Counted from the stretch's first letter, positions 10,096 through 21,438 are shown. The stretch is 64,000 bases of DNA from Helicobacter turcicus (GCF_019711685.1 NZ_JAIGYQ010000001.1:248001-312000); one strand, 5' to 3'. A program made the numbers and translations. The notes: a model not told the origin generated them from the sequence alone.

Positions 10096-10460
10096 TTTTA
10101 AAGTCAGCCTTGCTTAAACCATAGTAAGCATGTAAGATTTTGATATTAGTTTTATCAATCTTATTCTAAAGAATTGTTAAAAAAGATTATTTTATGATTT
10201 TTGACCAAATAAGAGATAAAATCTTTAAGTTTTGCACCAGAATAAAGAATATATTTTTGGAATCTTAAAAAAATGCCTATATTTTTGCAAATCACCTTTA
10301 TAAGCATATAGCCGTATTTCTTAAGTGAAGCCTATCACATTAAAATCATAGGAGTTGGTTATAAACTTTTAGAAATTTAGATTCCACACCTCTGCCTTAT
10401 CCTTACAACAATACATCTCAAATCCTCCTACATTTTACTGCTAGATTGTCTCTAATTTGC
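10096..10460 (-). pseudogene. Gene-poor stretch with possible minus-strand gene remnant
   Basis: There is no intact gene between the AI-2E gene and 10461. On the minus strand an ATG-started frame of 48 codons (10307 down to 10161) reads protein-like, including YSGAKLKDFISYLVKNHK and IIFFNNSLE. Directly after its stop a shifted frame continues with KTNIKILHAYYGLSKADFKI, running into the end of the AI-2E gene. No ribosome-binding site precedes the ATG. This looks like the frameshifted 3' end of a lost gene, but I do not recognise the family and chance is possible. Confidence 0.25.
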
Positions 10461-10466
10461 TATAAT
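10461..10466 (+). promoter_or_regulatory. Extended -10 promoter for zinc-ribbon gene and kdsB
   Basis: TATAAT preceded by TTTGC, 24 bp before the ATG at 10490, with AAGGAG between. This gives a short leader and no visible -35. Confidence 0.65.
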
Positions 10467-10489
10467 ATCGTTTTTAAAAAGGAGAAATT

Positions 10490-10771
10490 ATGCAATGTCC
10501 TGTATGTGTAGGTGTAGATTTAGTAATGAGTGAGCGCAGTGGCGTTGAGATTGACTATTGCCCAAAATGCCGTGGCGTGTGGCTTGACCGCGGAGAGTTA
10601 GACAAGATTATTGAACGTTCAAATGAACCAAGAGAACAAAGACAAAATTATCAGCAAACTCCGCAGCCAAGCTACCAAAACCAACAAAACTATTCACAAG
10701 ATTACCGCCATCATAAAGATTACAAATACAAAAAGCGCGAAAGTTTCTTTAGCGACTTGTTTGACTTTTAG
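10490..10771 (+). CDS. Small zf-TFIIB-type zinc-ribbon protein
   Basis: A 93-residue soluble protein. The first 45 residues form a zinc ribbon of the zf-TFIIB type: CPVC at 3-6, CPKC at 24-27, then the family-typical GVWLDRGELDKI. The second half is Gln/Asn/Tyr-rich and probably disordered. It ends in a basic stretch and FFSDLFDF. Function is unknown; the domain occurs in many small bacterial proteins next to unrelated genes. kdsB follows after 2 bp, so the two are co-transcribed from the promoter at 10461. Confidence 0.85.
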   Translation: MQCPVCVGVDLVMSERSGVEIDYCPKCRGVWLDRGELDKIIERSNEPREQRQNYQQTPQPSYQNQQNYSQDYRHHKDYKYKKRESFFSDLFDF

Positions 10772-10773
10772 CA

Positions 10774-11493
10774 ATGATTATAATTCCAGCAAGACTCAAA
10801 TCCACGCGCTTTCCTAACAAGGTTTTAGCACAAATTGATGGAATCCCAATGGTGATTCGCACAGCACAACTAGCAAAGCAAATTGATGATGTCGTAGTGG
10901 CTTGTGATGACGATAGCATTGCTCATGTTTGTGCGCATTATAAGATTGCCTCTATCCTAACAAGCAACACACATGAAAGTGGCACAGATAGAATCGCAGA
11001 ATGCGCACGCTCTTTGAAACTCAAAGGCTCTGAGATTGTGATAAATTTACAAGCTGATGAACCCTTTTTAGAAGTAGAGGTCATAAAAACACTAAAAATT
11101 TTAATGGAATCTAAAAGAGGTAAGACTCCATTTATGGGGAGTTGCGCAAAAGTTATCACACAAAGTGAAGCAGAAGATCCCAACCTTGTAAAAGTTGTGC
11201 TAAATCAAAACAATGAAGCAATTTACTTTTCACGCTCTAAGATTCCTTACAATAGAGACAACTTGGATTCCATAACATACTATGGGCATTTAGGGATTTA
11301 TGCTTTTAGTATGGAGAGTTTGCAAGAATTTTGTAGCCTACCAAAATCCACTTTGGAATCTATTGAAAAGCTTGAACAACTACGTGCATTAGAAAATGGA
11401 AAAACCATCGCAATAGCAAAGGTGGAATCACAATCTTTCGGAATTGATACACAAGAAGATTTACAAAGAGCATTAAAATGTTTTCATCAATAA
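10774..11493 (+). CDS. kdsB: 3-deoxy-manno-octulosonate cytidylyltransferase
   Basis: Activates Kdo as CMP-Kdo for lipid A-core assembly. The 239-residue protein opens with the nucleotidyltransferase loop IIPARLKSTRFPNKVLAQI, then has VVACDDDSIA, the SGTDRIAE motif, INLQADEPF and YYGHLGIYAF, all in KdsB order. The ATG at 10774 follows the upstream gene by 2 bp without a clean ribosome-binding site of its own, suggesting coupling. A 56-codon open stretch follows in frame after the stop (to 11664) but looks non-coding. Confidence 0.95.
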   Translation: MIIIPARLKSTRFPNKVLAQIDGIPMVIRTAQLAKQIDDVVVACDDDSIAHVCAHYKIASILTSNTHESGTDRIAECARSLKLKGSEIVINLQADEPFLEVEVIKTLKILMESKRGKTPFMGSCAKVITQSEAEDPNLVKVVLNQNNEAIYFSRSKIPYNRDNLDSITYYGHLGIYAFSMESLQEFCSLPKSTLESIEKLEQLRALENGKTIAIAKVESQSFGIDTQEDLQRALKCFHQ

Positions 11494-11744
11494 TTGCAAA
11501 TCCTTATTTATTTTTATGTAAGTGCTATTTTTGAGCCTATCCTTATATGTATGCTTTTTGATGGGTTAGCTGGACTTATAAGAGATTTAGTAGATGTGAT
11601 TTTGATTTGTCTTGACGTTGATTTTGTCATGGTTTATACTACGCGACACTTAAAAAAAATCTAAGCGTTTTTAGAGTAAAAGCTAAACGCAATTTACAAT
11701 TAGCATTACATAAAATAGAAACATTATTTTTATCTTTTATTTAA

Positions 11745-12932
<1,188 letters not shown>

Positions 12933-12943
12933 AAGGAAAAAAT

Positions 12944-13924
12944 ATGGCAAAAAATGAATTATTAGGTGGTGCATTATGGGATGCATATTCTAAAAAAGTT
13001 AGTGAGCGAATGGACAACCCAACACATTTAGGAGTTATCACACAAGAGGAAGCCAATAAGAGAGGTTTAAAACTCATTGTTGCAGACTATGGCGCAGAAG
13101 CGTGTGGTGATGCAGTTAGATTATATTGGCTTATTGATTCTGATGACACAATTGTTGATGCAAAATTTAAGAGTTTTGGTTGCGGAACTGCAATTGCAAG
13201 TAGTGATATGATGGTAGAGCTTTGCTTAGGCAAAAAGGTGCAAGAGGCAGTAAAAATTACAAATATTGATGTAGAGAAAGCCTTGCGTGATGATCCAGAT
13301 ACTCCAGCGGTTCCGGGTCAAAAAATGCACTGCTCTGTTATGGCTTATGATGTCATTAAAAAAGCAGCGGCACTTTATCTAGGAAAAAACCCCGATGATT
13401 TTGAAGATGAAATTATCGTGTGTGAGTGCGCTAGAGTGAGTCTTGGAACACTTAAAGAAGTGATTAAGCTTAACAATTTAAAGAGTGTGGAAGAAATTAC
13501 AGAATACACAAAAGCGGGTGCATTTTGTAAAAGCTGTATTAAGCCCGGAGGACACGAAGAGAGAGAATATTATTTAGAAGATATTTTAAAAGAAGTGCGC
13601 ACAGAAATGGAAGAGGAATCCTTAAGTGCAAAAGCCGATGCACAAAAACATGGGGATTTGAAATTTACAGAAATGACGATGGTGCAAAAAATTAAAGCTA
13701 TTGAACACACAATTGATGAAAAAATTCGCCCAATGCTAATGATGGATGGTGGCAATATGGAAATCATTGATTTAAAAAATGGAAGTGACGGCTATACAGA
13801 TGTTTATATCCGCTATTTGGGTGCGTGTAGTGGTTGTGCAAGTAGTGCTACTGGGACACTTTTTGCCATTGAATCTGTTTTGCAGGAATCCTTAGATTCT
13901 AGCATCCGAGTATTTCCTGTATAA
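12944..13924 (+). CDS. nifU: Fe-S cluster scaffold NifU
   Basis: Three-part scaffold protein of 326 residues. The N-terminal IscU-like domain has the three cluster Cys (C54, C80, C130). A central permanent [2Fe-2S] domain has C160, C162, C195 and C198 (CECARVS and FCKSC). The C-terminal Nfu domain has CSGC (C295, C298). The start is taken as ATG 12944, which sits behind AAAGGAAAA; a TTG at 12929 overlapping the nifS stop would add five residues but lacks a ribosome-binding site. It forms an operon with nifS. Confidence 0.96.
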   Translation: MAKNELLGGALWDAYSKKVSERMDNPTHLGVITQEEANKRGLKLIVADYGAEACGDAVRLYWLIDSDDTIVDAKFKSFGCGTAIASSDMMVELCLGKKVQEAVKITNIDVEKALRDDPDTPAVPGQKMHCSVMAYDVIKKAAALYLGKNPDDFEDEIIVCECARVSLGTLKEVIKLNNLKSVEEITEYTKAGAFCKSCIKPGGHEEREYYLEDILKEVRTEMEEESLSAKADAQKHGDLKFTEMTMVQKIKAIEHTIDEKIRPMLMMDGGNMEIIDLKNGSDGYTDVYIRYLGACSGCASSATGTLFAIESVLQESLDSSIRVFPV

Positions 13925-14600
13925 ACAATATGCCAAAATGAATCTTAAACGTATAGATTCTATATAGCATTTAAATTTAGAAAATTTTAATTTGACGTGG
14001 TATTATCTTAAATATCAAGTATTGCAAATTTTAGTTTTGTTATTGCAAAAATGGCAGAAAATACCACTTGCCAAAAGAGGATTTAACTCTTTTAGCACCG
14101 CAAGAGTTATCCTTACATACCTTTTCCATTTATAGATAAAACAGAGTTCTTTTGCCTTAGTGCAACTGCCGTTTTGGATTTTGTGCGCTAAAGGTTACTT
14201 CTACTCCTATTTTCTCCTGCAGCAAAATAAGTGGTCTTTCCTAAGTTTGCTTCCTTTTACATGAATCCTTAATCTAAAAAACTCTGTGCATCCTTATAAA
14301 ATATGCACCCAATCCCGCTTTGCCATCTCCTCATATTAGTGTAATATCTCCATTGCCACTATAATTCTCTAACTCTTTTTTATGGAATACTCTCCTTGCA
14401 CTTGCGCACTTTTACCTAAAGTAAATGTTTATTGACTCGCTTCCTTTGTGATAAAACTGCAAGATAGGTTTAGATTATATTGAAGTAGAGATTCTGCCAT
14501 ATCTCCTTTTTGATAATTTTCCGCTAGAAAAGGACACAAGACAATAAAGATGCCAAGATATTTTAAAAGTTAGCTTATAATTCAATTTATTTTTATTTAA
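13925..14600 (-). pseudogene. Gene-poor stretch with relics resembling an autotransporter passenger
   Basis: About 690 bp with no intact gene. Read on the minus strand, short protein-like pieces appear in colinear order but in shifting frames with stops between them: GKSAQVQGEYS (near 14410), ENYSGNGDITLI then GDGKAGLGAYF (about 14370-14290), YFAAGENRSRSNL (near 14230), and TAVALRQKNSVLSINGKGM (about 14180-14113). Gly-rich strings such as NGDITL and GKAGLGAYF are typical of beta-helical passenger repeats of Helicobacter autotransporters. This is inference; no frame is long enough to prove the family. Confidence 0.35.
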
Positions 14601-14617
14601 GATGTTATAAAATCCTA

Positions 14618-14727
14618 TCTGCCCTTTTTGAGACTTGTGCAATGGGCTTTTTGGGTAATGCTTCAGGGTGGGAACACAGCAGAGCCCCTAAAGAGTTTAT
14701 GTGCCGCAAGTATCTTAAGAGGGGTAT
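14618..14727 (+). ncRNA. ffs: Signal recognition particle RNA (4.5S)
   Basis: The conserved domain IV hairpin is present: CAGG, helix GTG, tetraloop GGAA, helix CAC, then AGCAG (14664-14682), with the asymmetric internal loop expected for Ffh binding. Flanking sequences pair into a long rod: GGGCT with AGCCC, and further out CTTG (14633-14636) with CAAG, and GCCCTTTTTGAGA with TATCTTAAGAGGGG. A TATAAA box at 14606-14611 fits a start near 14618. The RNA pairs with Ffh to target membrane proteins. The ends are estimates from pairing. It lies directly upstream of mnmH. Confidence 0.85.
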
Positions 14728-14759
14728 AACTACTAAACTTCTATAAACTAAGATTAACA

Positions 14760-15758
14760 ATGACAAAAAAGGTTTCCATAGAGACATTTTTAAAAATGGA
14801 TTTTTCACACATTATAGATGTGCGTTCTCCTAGAGAATACGCAGAATCCCACATTCCAAACGCCATAAATTGCGCTGTTTTAAATAATGATGAATTTGAA
14901 TGTATTGGTGCGCTATACAAACAAAATTCTTTTAAAGCTAGGGTTTTGGGTGCAAGTTTTGTGAGTGCAAATATTTCCAAACACCTTTTAAATTTACAAG
15001 ATAAAATTAGCCCAAAAAAACCTATTGGAATCCATTGCGCACGCGGTGGAATGCGCAGTCAAGCCTTTTTCACAGTGCTAAGTGCCATTGGCTATCAAGT
15101 GGCTTTATTAGAAGGTGGCTACAAAACTTACCGCAAGGAGGTGGTGCGCTATTTGCAATCCCCACTACCACACCGCTTTGTTACGCTTGTTGGAAAAACA
15201 GGGAGTGGAAAAAGTGAAATTATTGCTTCTTTTGAGAATTCTTTGGATTTAGAAAAAATCGCAAAACATTTGGGTTCTAGCTTTGGAGCAATTTATGGAT
15301 TCCAACCTAGCGTTAAGGATTTCCAAAATATGCTTTTTGCAAGACTAAAAAAACTAGAGAGTGTGCCTTTTGTGCTAATAGAGGGGGAGAGCAAAAAAAT
15401 TGGCAATTTAATTTTACCAAGCATTCTTTATAACTCTTACCAAAGTTCCCCAAAGATTCTTATTCAAACACCTCTTCAAGCACGTATCCAAAGAATCACA
15501 GAGCAATATGGTAAAATTTCACCTGCATTTTTTGAAAACGCAATGCAAAAAATCGCCCCTTTTATGAAAAAGGAGTATTGGCAAAGTGCTAAGGATGCCT
15601 TTTGGCGTGGGGATTTAGAGCGTGTAGCTGAAATTTTGCTTGTAGAATATTATGATAGAGTCTATAAAAAGGAATCCTATGTTTATTCCATTCCCTACCA
15701 CTCTTTAGAGCAAACACAAGCAGAAATTTGCGATTTTGCAACACAATATTACGTATAA
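14760..15758 (+). CDS. mnmH: tRNA 2-selenouridine synthase
   Basis: Replaces sulfur by selenium in 2-thiouridine at the wobble position of Lys, Glu and Gln tRNAs, using selenophosphate. It can also act through a geranylated intermediate. The N-terminal rhodanese domain carries the active Cys C93 in HCARGGMRS, and the C-terminal P-loop domain starts with GKTGSGKS (145-152). The 332 residues are a little shorter than the E. coli enzyme. It follows the SRP RNA by about 30 bp and may be read through from its promoter. SelD, the selenium donor enzyme, must be elsewhere. Confidence 0.9.
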   Translation: MTKKVSIETFLKMDFSHIIDVRSPREYAESHIPNAINCAVLNNDEFECIGALYKQNSFKARVLGASFVSANISKHLLNLQDKISPKKPIGIHCARGGMRSQAFFTVLSAIGYQVALLEGGYKTYRKEVVRYLQSPLPHRFVTLVGKTGSGKSEIIASFENSLDLEKIAKHLGSSFGAIYGFQPSVKDFQNMLFARLKKLESVPFVLIEGESKKIGNLILPSILYNSYQSSPKILIQTPLQARIQRITEQYGKISPAFFENAMQKIAPFMKKEYWQSAKDAFWRGDLERVAEILLVEYYDRVYKKESYVYSIPYHSLEQTQAEICDFATQYYV

Positions 15759-15767
15759 AGGAAAATT

Positions 15768-16871
15768 TTGGATACTTATACCTATAGCGAACTCCTAAAA
15801 ACTCTTGATACAAAATGTAAAAACATTACAAAAATTATGCAACCAAACTTCTTAAAAAAACGTATTGATGAGATTTCAACGTTAGAACAAACAAAAGAAT
15901 TTTGGGATAACGCAAAACAAGCTGGGGAGCTACAAAAAGAAAAAAAACGTTGTGAACGTCAATTAGAAAAATACAATAACGCAAAATTAGCCCTTGATGA
16001 TGCACGTGAGCTTTTTGAACTCTCAAGCGATGATAGCGAAAGCCTTGAAGCACTATTTGCAGAATCTGAAGAACTAGAACAGATTATTAAACACGCAGAA
16101 ATTGAAGTCATGCTAAGTGATTCTTTAGATTCCAATAATGCCATTTTCACTATCACTCCCGGTGCTGGTGGGACGGAATCACAAGATTGGGCTAGTATGC
16201 TTTATCGTATGTATTTGCGTTGGGCGGAGCGCAAAGGCTTTAAGGTGGAATTACTAGATTATCAAGAGGGTGATGAAGCTGGGATTAAAGACGTAAGTTT
16301 TATTGTCAAAGGTGAAAATGCTTATGGTTATGCTAAGGCTGAAAATGGTGTGCATCGCCTTGTGCGCATTTCTCCTTTTGATGCAAACGCTAAACGTCAT
16401 ACAAGCTTTAGCTCTGTGCAGGTCAGTCCAGAAATTGATGATGAGATTGATATTGTAATTGAGGAAAAAGACTTGCGCATTGACACTTACCGAGCATCTG
16501 GAGCAGGAGGACAACATGTTAATAAAACAGAGTCTGCTATTAGAATCACACACCAACCAACAGGGATTGTTGTGCAATGTCAAAATGATAGGAGCCAACA
16601 TAAAAACAAAGCTAGTGCGCTTAAAATGCTAAAATCTAAGCTTTATGAATTAGAACGTTTAAAACGTGAGGAGCAAAGTAGCAATACTGATAAAGGCGAT
16701 AACGGCTGGGGACATCAAATTAGAAGCTATGTTTTAACGCCTTACCAGCAAGTGAAAGATTTGCGCTCAAACCTAGCTTATACTAACGTTGATGCAATTT
16801 TAGATGGCGATATTGATGCAATTTTAGAAGGTGTGCTTATTTATCTTAACACACAAAATACGGAATCGTAA
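15768..16871 (+). CDS. prfB: Peptide chain release factor 2
   Basis: Recognises UGA and UAA and triggers peptide release. It has the RF2 recognition tripeptide SPF (202-204, in [12 protein letters not shown]) and the catalytic GGQ (247-249, in [11 protein letters not shown]). The start is TTG at 15768, well placed behind AAAGGAAAA. The whole 367-residue protein is in one frame, so the autoregulatory +1 frameshift site found in many bacteria is absent. Confidence 0.96.
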   Translation: MDTYTYSELLKTLDTKCKNITKIMQPNFLKKRIDEISTLEQTKEFWDNAKQAGELQKEKKRCERQLEKYNNAKLALDDARELFELSSDDSESLEALFAESEELEQIIKHAEIEVMLSDSLDSNNAIFTITPGAGGTESQDWASMLYRMYLRWAERKGFKVELLDYQEGDEAGIKDVSFIVKGENAYGYAKAENGVHRLVRISPFDANAKRHTSFSSVQVSPEIDDEIDIVIEEKDLRIDTYRASGAGGQHVNKTESAIRITHQPTGIVVQCQNDRSQHKNKASALKMLKSKLYELERLKREEQSSNTDKGDNGWGHQIRSYVLTPYQQVKDLRSNLAYTNVDAILDGDIDAILEGVLIYLNTQNTES

Positions 16872-17175
16872 TTATTACTGCAAACCAACTCGCAATCTTG
16901 CTTACAGATTATCTAAGGAGGGATTTTCCTAATGCCGTTTGCTTTTTATAAGCAATCTATTACAAAAACTTGCTCAAATAAAGATTTCACATAAACTAAA
17001 GAGATTCTAAAATCTGCACATAACAATTATGATTAATTCCTAAATCCATTTGTATTTAAATTTTTCTTACTAGTTTGCCTTAACATAACATCATAAATAA
17101 AGATTGCATTCCACTTATTTTAATAGAAACAAGAGAGATACATTCTCTAAAGTATCAACAAAATAAGACTTTCAC
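16872..17175. other. Intergenic stretch between convergent prfB and nrdA
   Basis: No supported gene. A 20-codon frame (16932-16994, MPFAFYKQSITKTC...) follows a strong-looking AAGGAGG at about 16915-16921, but its length and the lack of a promoter make it unconvincing. I see no clear terminator hairpin. Confidence 0.5.
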
Positions 17176-19548
17176 CTATTGACACCCCTCACACTCAATG
17201 CTTCTATCCATTGTATCTGTTGTAGTTTCTGCTTCTATACTTTGAGAACGTAGATAATAAGTTGATTTCAATCCAAGCCTCCATGCAAGCATATAGATTT
17301 CATTTAAGTATTTTCCACTTGCTAGATTCAATGCCATAAAAATATTTGTGCTTTGCCCTTGATCAATCCATTTTTGACGCACTGCTGCAGCTTTAACAAG
17401 CAAACATTGATCAATTTCATATGCAGAAGTGTAGTAGTTCCAATTATCCAAACTTAAATTTGGCGCAACAACAGGAATTAAACCGCTAAGATTTTCCTCA
17501 AACCACTTACGTTTATAAATTGGCTCAATCGTCTGTGTTGTTCCCACAAGAATTGAAATAGAGCTTGTTGGAGCAATCGCCATTAAATAACCATTGCGCA
17601 TTCCTTTTGTTTTTACCTCTTCACGCAATGCATTCCAATCATAATCATACGCAAATAACCCTCCGCGATCCACTAAGGCTTTCGCCTCATTGTTTGCCTT
17701 ATCAATCGGAAAAATCCCTTTTGACCATTCAGAGCCTACAAAGTCATTATACACACCCTTCTCTTGTGCTAACGCACAGCTTGATTTAATCGCATTGTAA
17801 CTCACAGATTCCATAATCGCATCAATCTTTTGCAAATGCGCATCACTGCCCCACTCAATACGAGATTCTGCAAGCATTTGCGCTTCCCCCATAACTCCTA
17901 GTCCAATGGCTCGGTTATCAAGATTTGTTACCTTGACTTTGCGATTTGGATAGAAATTTAAGTCAATCACATTATCAAGCATACGAATCGCAATCGGTAC
18001 AACACGTTCAATATTTTCTTTTGTGTTAATTTTTGAAAGGTTGATAGAGGCTAGATTACATACTGCAGTTTTTCCATCTCTAGATTCTCTTTGTGCAATA
18101 AAAACCTTTTTACCTCCAATGCTATCTGTAGAAGTAATTTTATTAGAAAGCTTTTCCACGCCACAATCAGTAATAATGGATTGATACTCTGGATAATCTT
18201 CGATTGTCCCATCTTCAAATTCTACACGAATAAAGGAAGCATTTGGCTCTGTGTTTTGAAAAATCTCCGTGCAAAGATTTGAACTTCTAATAATCCCTGC
18301 ATGTGCGTTTGGATTTGCGCGGTTTGCATTATCCTTAAAACACAAAAAGGGTGAACCAATCTCAAAATAACTTGTTAGAATCTTTTTCCAAAGATCCTTA
18401 GCTCTAACCGTTTCACGCGCAATACTTGCGTCTTGTTCATACTGGATATAGCGCATCTCAAAAGCTTCACCATAAAGATTTGTTAAATCAGAACAAGCCA
18501 ATGCGTCAAACAAACTCCACAAACCATCTTCACTCACTCTTTTCATAAATAAATCTGGAATCCAAAGTGCTGGAAATAAATCATGTGTTCTTCTACGCTC
18601 TTCCCCACTATTCTTCTTAATATCTACAAAATCGTAAATATCACTATGCCAAGGCTCTAAATACACAGAAATTGCACCCTTTCTAGTGCCTAACTGATCT
18701 ACGGCAATAGCAATATCGTTTGTAATTTTTAAAAAAGGAATTACCCCTCCTGCCGCATTTTTATGCCCATCAATAAAACTTCCAAGCCCACGAATTTTTG
18801 AAAAATCCCAACCGATTCCACCTCCATATTTACTTAAAAGAGCCATTTCTTTATAGGAATCAAAAATACCCTCAATACTATCTGGGGTGCTCCCCACATA
18901 ACAAGAACTTAATTGATGCCGTGGTGTCCTAGCATTTGAAAGTGTTGGAGTTGCCACCATAACTTCAAATTTTGAAAGCAAGTCATAAAACTGCTCCGCC
19001 CAATAATTAGGATCCTTTTCATTTTGTGCCAAAAACATAGCAATTCCCATAAACATATGTTGAGGTAATTCAATAGGAGTGCCTTGTTTATCTTTTAGTA
19101 AATAGCGGTCATATAACGTTTTAATACCTAAGTAATTAAATTGCAAATCTCTTTCTTTAACAATTTTTTTATCCAAACGTTCCAAATTAAATTTTTCTTT
19201 TAATCCGCAAATGATACGATTCTCTCTCTCTCCCACTTCAAAATATTCTGCTAAAGTCTTATAACCATTAAATCCATTGACACGATGATACAAATCATAC
19301 AAAAATAAACGTGCTGCAACATAGGTCCAATTTGGACAATCAATATCAATCTTATCCACTGCTGTTTTAATTAGTGTTTGCTGAATCTCTTGTGTGGTGA
19401 TTTTGTCGCGAAATTGCAACTTTGCATCCACTTCTAGTTCGCTTTGAGACACACCCTCAAGCCCCACTACAGAATCACGTGTGTATTTTTGAATCTTTGT
19501 AACATCTAGCGGCTCAATGCGCCCATTTCTTTTAACAACTGTTAGCAT
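17176..19548 (-). CDS. nrdA: Class Ia ribonucleotide reductase, large (alpha) subunit
   Basis: Reduces ribonucleoside diphosphates to deoxy forms, using a radical generated by the NrdB subunit. The 790-residue protein has an N-terminal ATP-cone-like segment (VVKRNGRIEPLDVTKI), the active-site Cys in QLSSCYVG and in TAVCNLASINLS, the Gly-rich GGGIGWDFS, the radical-path LVGTTQTIEPIYKRKW, and a C-terminal CxxC (CEGC) that shuttles electrons from thioredoxin. ATG at 19548. It follows typA by 11 bp in the same direction. The nrdB gene is not in the window. Confidence 0.96.
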   Translation of the reverse strand: MLTVVKRNGRIEPLDVTKIQKYTRDSVVGLEGVSQSELEVDAKLQFRDKITTQEIQQTLIKTAVDKIDIDCPNWTYVAARLFLYDLYHRVNGFNGYKTLAEYFEVGERENRIICGLKEKFNLERLDKKIVKERDLQFNYLGIKTLYDRYLLKDKQGTPIELPQHMFMGIAMFLAQNEKDPNYWAEQFYDLLSKFEVMVATPTLSNARTPRHQLSSCYVGSTPDSIEGIFDSYKEMALLSKYGGGIGWDFSKIRGLGSFIDGHKNAAGGVIPFLKITNDIAIAVDQLGTRKGAISVYLEPWHSDIYDFVDIKKNSGEERRRTHDLFPALWIPDLFMKRVSEDGLWSLFDALACSDLTNLYGEAFEMRYIQYEQDASIARETVRAKDLWKKILTSYFEIGSPFLCFKDNANRANPNAHAGIIRSSNLCTEIFQNTEPNASFIRVEFEDGTIEDYPEYQSIITDCGVEKLSNKITSTDSIGGKKVFIAQRESRDGKTAVCNLASINLSKINTKENIERVVPIAIRMLDNVIDLNFYPNRKVKVTNLDNRAIGLGVMGEAQMLAESRIEWGSDAHLQKIDAIMESVSYNAIKSSCALAQEKGVYNDFVGSEWSKGIFPIDKANNEAKALVDRGGLFAYDYDWNALREEVKTKGMRNGYLMAIAPTSSISILVGTTQTIEPIYKRKWFEENLSGLIPVVAPNLSLDNWNYYTSAYEIDQCLLVKAAAVRQKWIDQGQSTNIFMALNLASGKYLNEIYMLAWRLGLKSTYYLRSQSIEAETTTDTMDRSIECEGCQ

Positions 19549-19559
19549 TATTCCACTCC

Positions 19560-21359
19560 CTACTTTGCTTTTCTTTTTCTCTGTGTTGGATCTAGTATTT
19601 TTTTACGAATTCTAATGTTTTTTGGTGTAACTTCTAAAATCTCATCTTCTTCTATCCACTCTAGCGCACGTTCCAAATTTAAATCACGTGGTGGAGTAAG
19701 CTTTATTGCATCATCACTCCCGCTTGCACGCATATTTGTTAGGTGTTTTGCTTTCACAGGATTTACATCGAGATCATTTTCTCTGCTATGCTCTCCAATA
19801 ACCATTCCTACATATACTTTTGTCTGTGGTGGAATAAACAACACGCCACGCTCTTGAATGTTTCCTAGTGAAAAAGGAGTTGCTTCTCCATTTTCCATTG
19901 AAATGAGTGCCCCATTGCCTCTTGTTTCCACACTTCCACTAAAGGGTCGAAATTCCAAGAAGCTATTATTCATCACTCCTTCACCCTTAGTATCCGTCAA
20001 AAACTCACTCCTATAACCAATAAGCCCTCTAGCTGGAATCTCAAATTCCAATCTCGTATAGCCTTCACCCATGGGATTCATTGCTTTTAGCTCTGCTTTT
20101 CTACGCCCTAGTTTTTCAATCACACTTCCAGAATAATCCTGTGGTGTATCCACAACCAAAGATTCAAAAGGTTCGCATTTTTGCCCATCTCTTTCTTTAA
20201 TAATAACTTCAGGACGAGAGATGCTAAACTCATAATCCTCTCTCCTTAGATTCTCTGCTAAAATTGTAATTTGTAACTCTCCTCTACCACTAACCTTAAA
20301 CTTCCCTTCGCCAAGTTCTTCTACTTTCATTGCAATATTGGTTTGCATTTCTTTCTCAAGGCGCTCTTTTAGCTTATTTGCTGTTACATGCTTCCCCTCT
20401 AATCCTGCAAAAGGTGAGTCATTGACTGCAAAATTTACACTCATTGTTGGCTCTTCTAAATGCATAGGGTCAAGGGGAATAGGATTATTAGGATCTACAA
20501 TAGAATCCCCAACATTAATAGAATGGAATCCTGCAAGTGCTACAATATCTCCAGCTTGTGCCTCATCAATTTCCGTTCTTGCAAGTCCATAAAATCCAAT
20601 CAATTTTGTAATCTTGCCTGTAACTTTTTCCCCATTGCTTTTTGCAAGCATTACACTCTCACCCTTTCTAATCCTACCATTAAAAATTCTAGCAATTCCA
20701 ATTTTACCCACATAATTATCATAATCTAGCGTAAAAATCTGCACTTGGAGTGGATTATCTCTATTTCCACTAGGGAGTGGCACATGCTCTAAAATCGCGT
20801 CAAAAAGTGGCTCTAGATTCTTTTTCTCATCATCAAGCTCCTTAATTGCATAGCCATCACGTGCTGCTGCATACACAATAGGAAAATCAAGTTGCTCTTC
20901 ATTTGCTCCCATTGCAGAAAACAAATCAAACACCTCATCAATCACTCTATCAGGTTGTGCTGCTGGTTTGTCAATTTTATTAACCACCACAATTGGACGG
21001 ATTCCAAGTCCTAGTGCTTTTTTTACCACAAATTTTGTTTGTGGCATAACCCCTTCTTGTGCATCTACAAGCAATAACACGCCATCAACCATTTTTAGAA
21101 CACGTTCAACCTCTCCTCCAAAATCCGCATGTCCTGGAGTATCAATAATATTAATCTTTGCGCCCTTATAGTTAATTGCTGTATTTTTAGATAAAATCGT
21201 GATTCCGCGCTCTTTTTCAATATCATTACTATCCATCACACGCTCATCTACTTGCTCGTGGCTTGCAAAAGTTCCAGACTGCCGCAACAACCCATCAACA
21301 AGCGTCGTTTTACCATGATCTACATGTGCAATAACCGCAATATTTCTAATTTCTTGCAT
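19560..21359 (-). CDS. typA: Ribosome-associated GTPase TypA/BipA
   Basis: Translational GTPase of the EF-G type, involved in ribosome assembly and stress adaptation. G1 is AHVDHGKT (11-18), the switch region has ERGITI, G3 is [14 protein letters not shown], and G4 is NKIDKPAA. The C-terminal part has the TypA-specific [19 protein letters not shown] and [11 protein letters not shown]. It has 599 residues and a normal layout. The ATG is preceded by AAGGAAGTGA. It is divergent from fliK and first of a two-gene unit with nrdA. Confidence 0.97.
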   Translation of the reverse strand: MQEIRNIAVIAHVDHGKTTLVDGLLRQSGTFASHEQVDERVMDSNDIEKERGITILSKNTAINYKGAKINIIDTPGHADFGGEVERVLKMVDGVLLLVDAQEGVMPQTKFVVKKALGLGIRPIVVVNKIDKPAAQPDRVIDEVFDLFSAMGANEEQLDFPIVYAAARDGYAIKELDDEKKNLEPLFDAILEHVPLPSGNRDNPLQVQIFTLDYDNYVGKIGIARIFNGRIRKGESVMLAKSNGEKVTGKITKLIGFYGLARTEIDEAQAGDIVALAGFHSINVGDSIVDPNNPIPLDPMHLEEPTMSVNFAVNDSPFAGLEGKHVTANKLKERLEKEMQTNIAMKVEELGEGKFKVSGRGELQITILAENLRREDYEFSISRPEVIIKERDGQKCEPFESLVVDTPQDYSGSVIEKLGRRKAELKAMNPMGEGYTRLEFEIPARGLIGYRSEFLTDTKGEGVMNNSFLEFRPFSGSVETRGNGALISMENGEATPFSLGNIQERGVLFIPPQTKVYVGMVIGEHSRENDLDVNPVKAKHLTNMRASGSDDAIKLTPPRDLNLERALEWIEEDEILEVTPKNIRIRKKILDPTQRKRKAK

Positions 21360-21438
21360 TCACTTCCTTGACCGAAAAATTTGAAAATAATTCGCGGATT
21401 CTACTCTAAACTTCCTTAAATGTTTTTTTGCTGTATTT

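Noticed and set aside
11494-11664. A 56-codon open stretch in frame after the kdsB stop (ends RHLKKI)
   Set aside because: No start codon with a ribosome-binding site and no recognised family. Open runs of this size are possible by chance.
16932-16994. A 20-codon frame behind AAGGAGG between prfB and nrdA
   Set aside because: Too short, no promoter, no recognisable peptide; the purine run can be chance.
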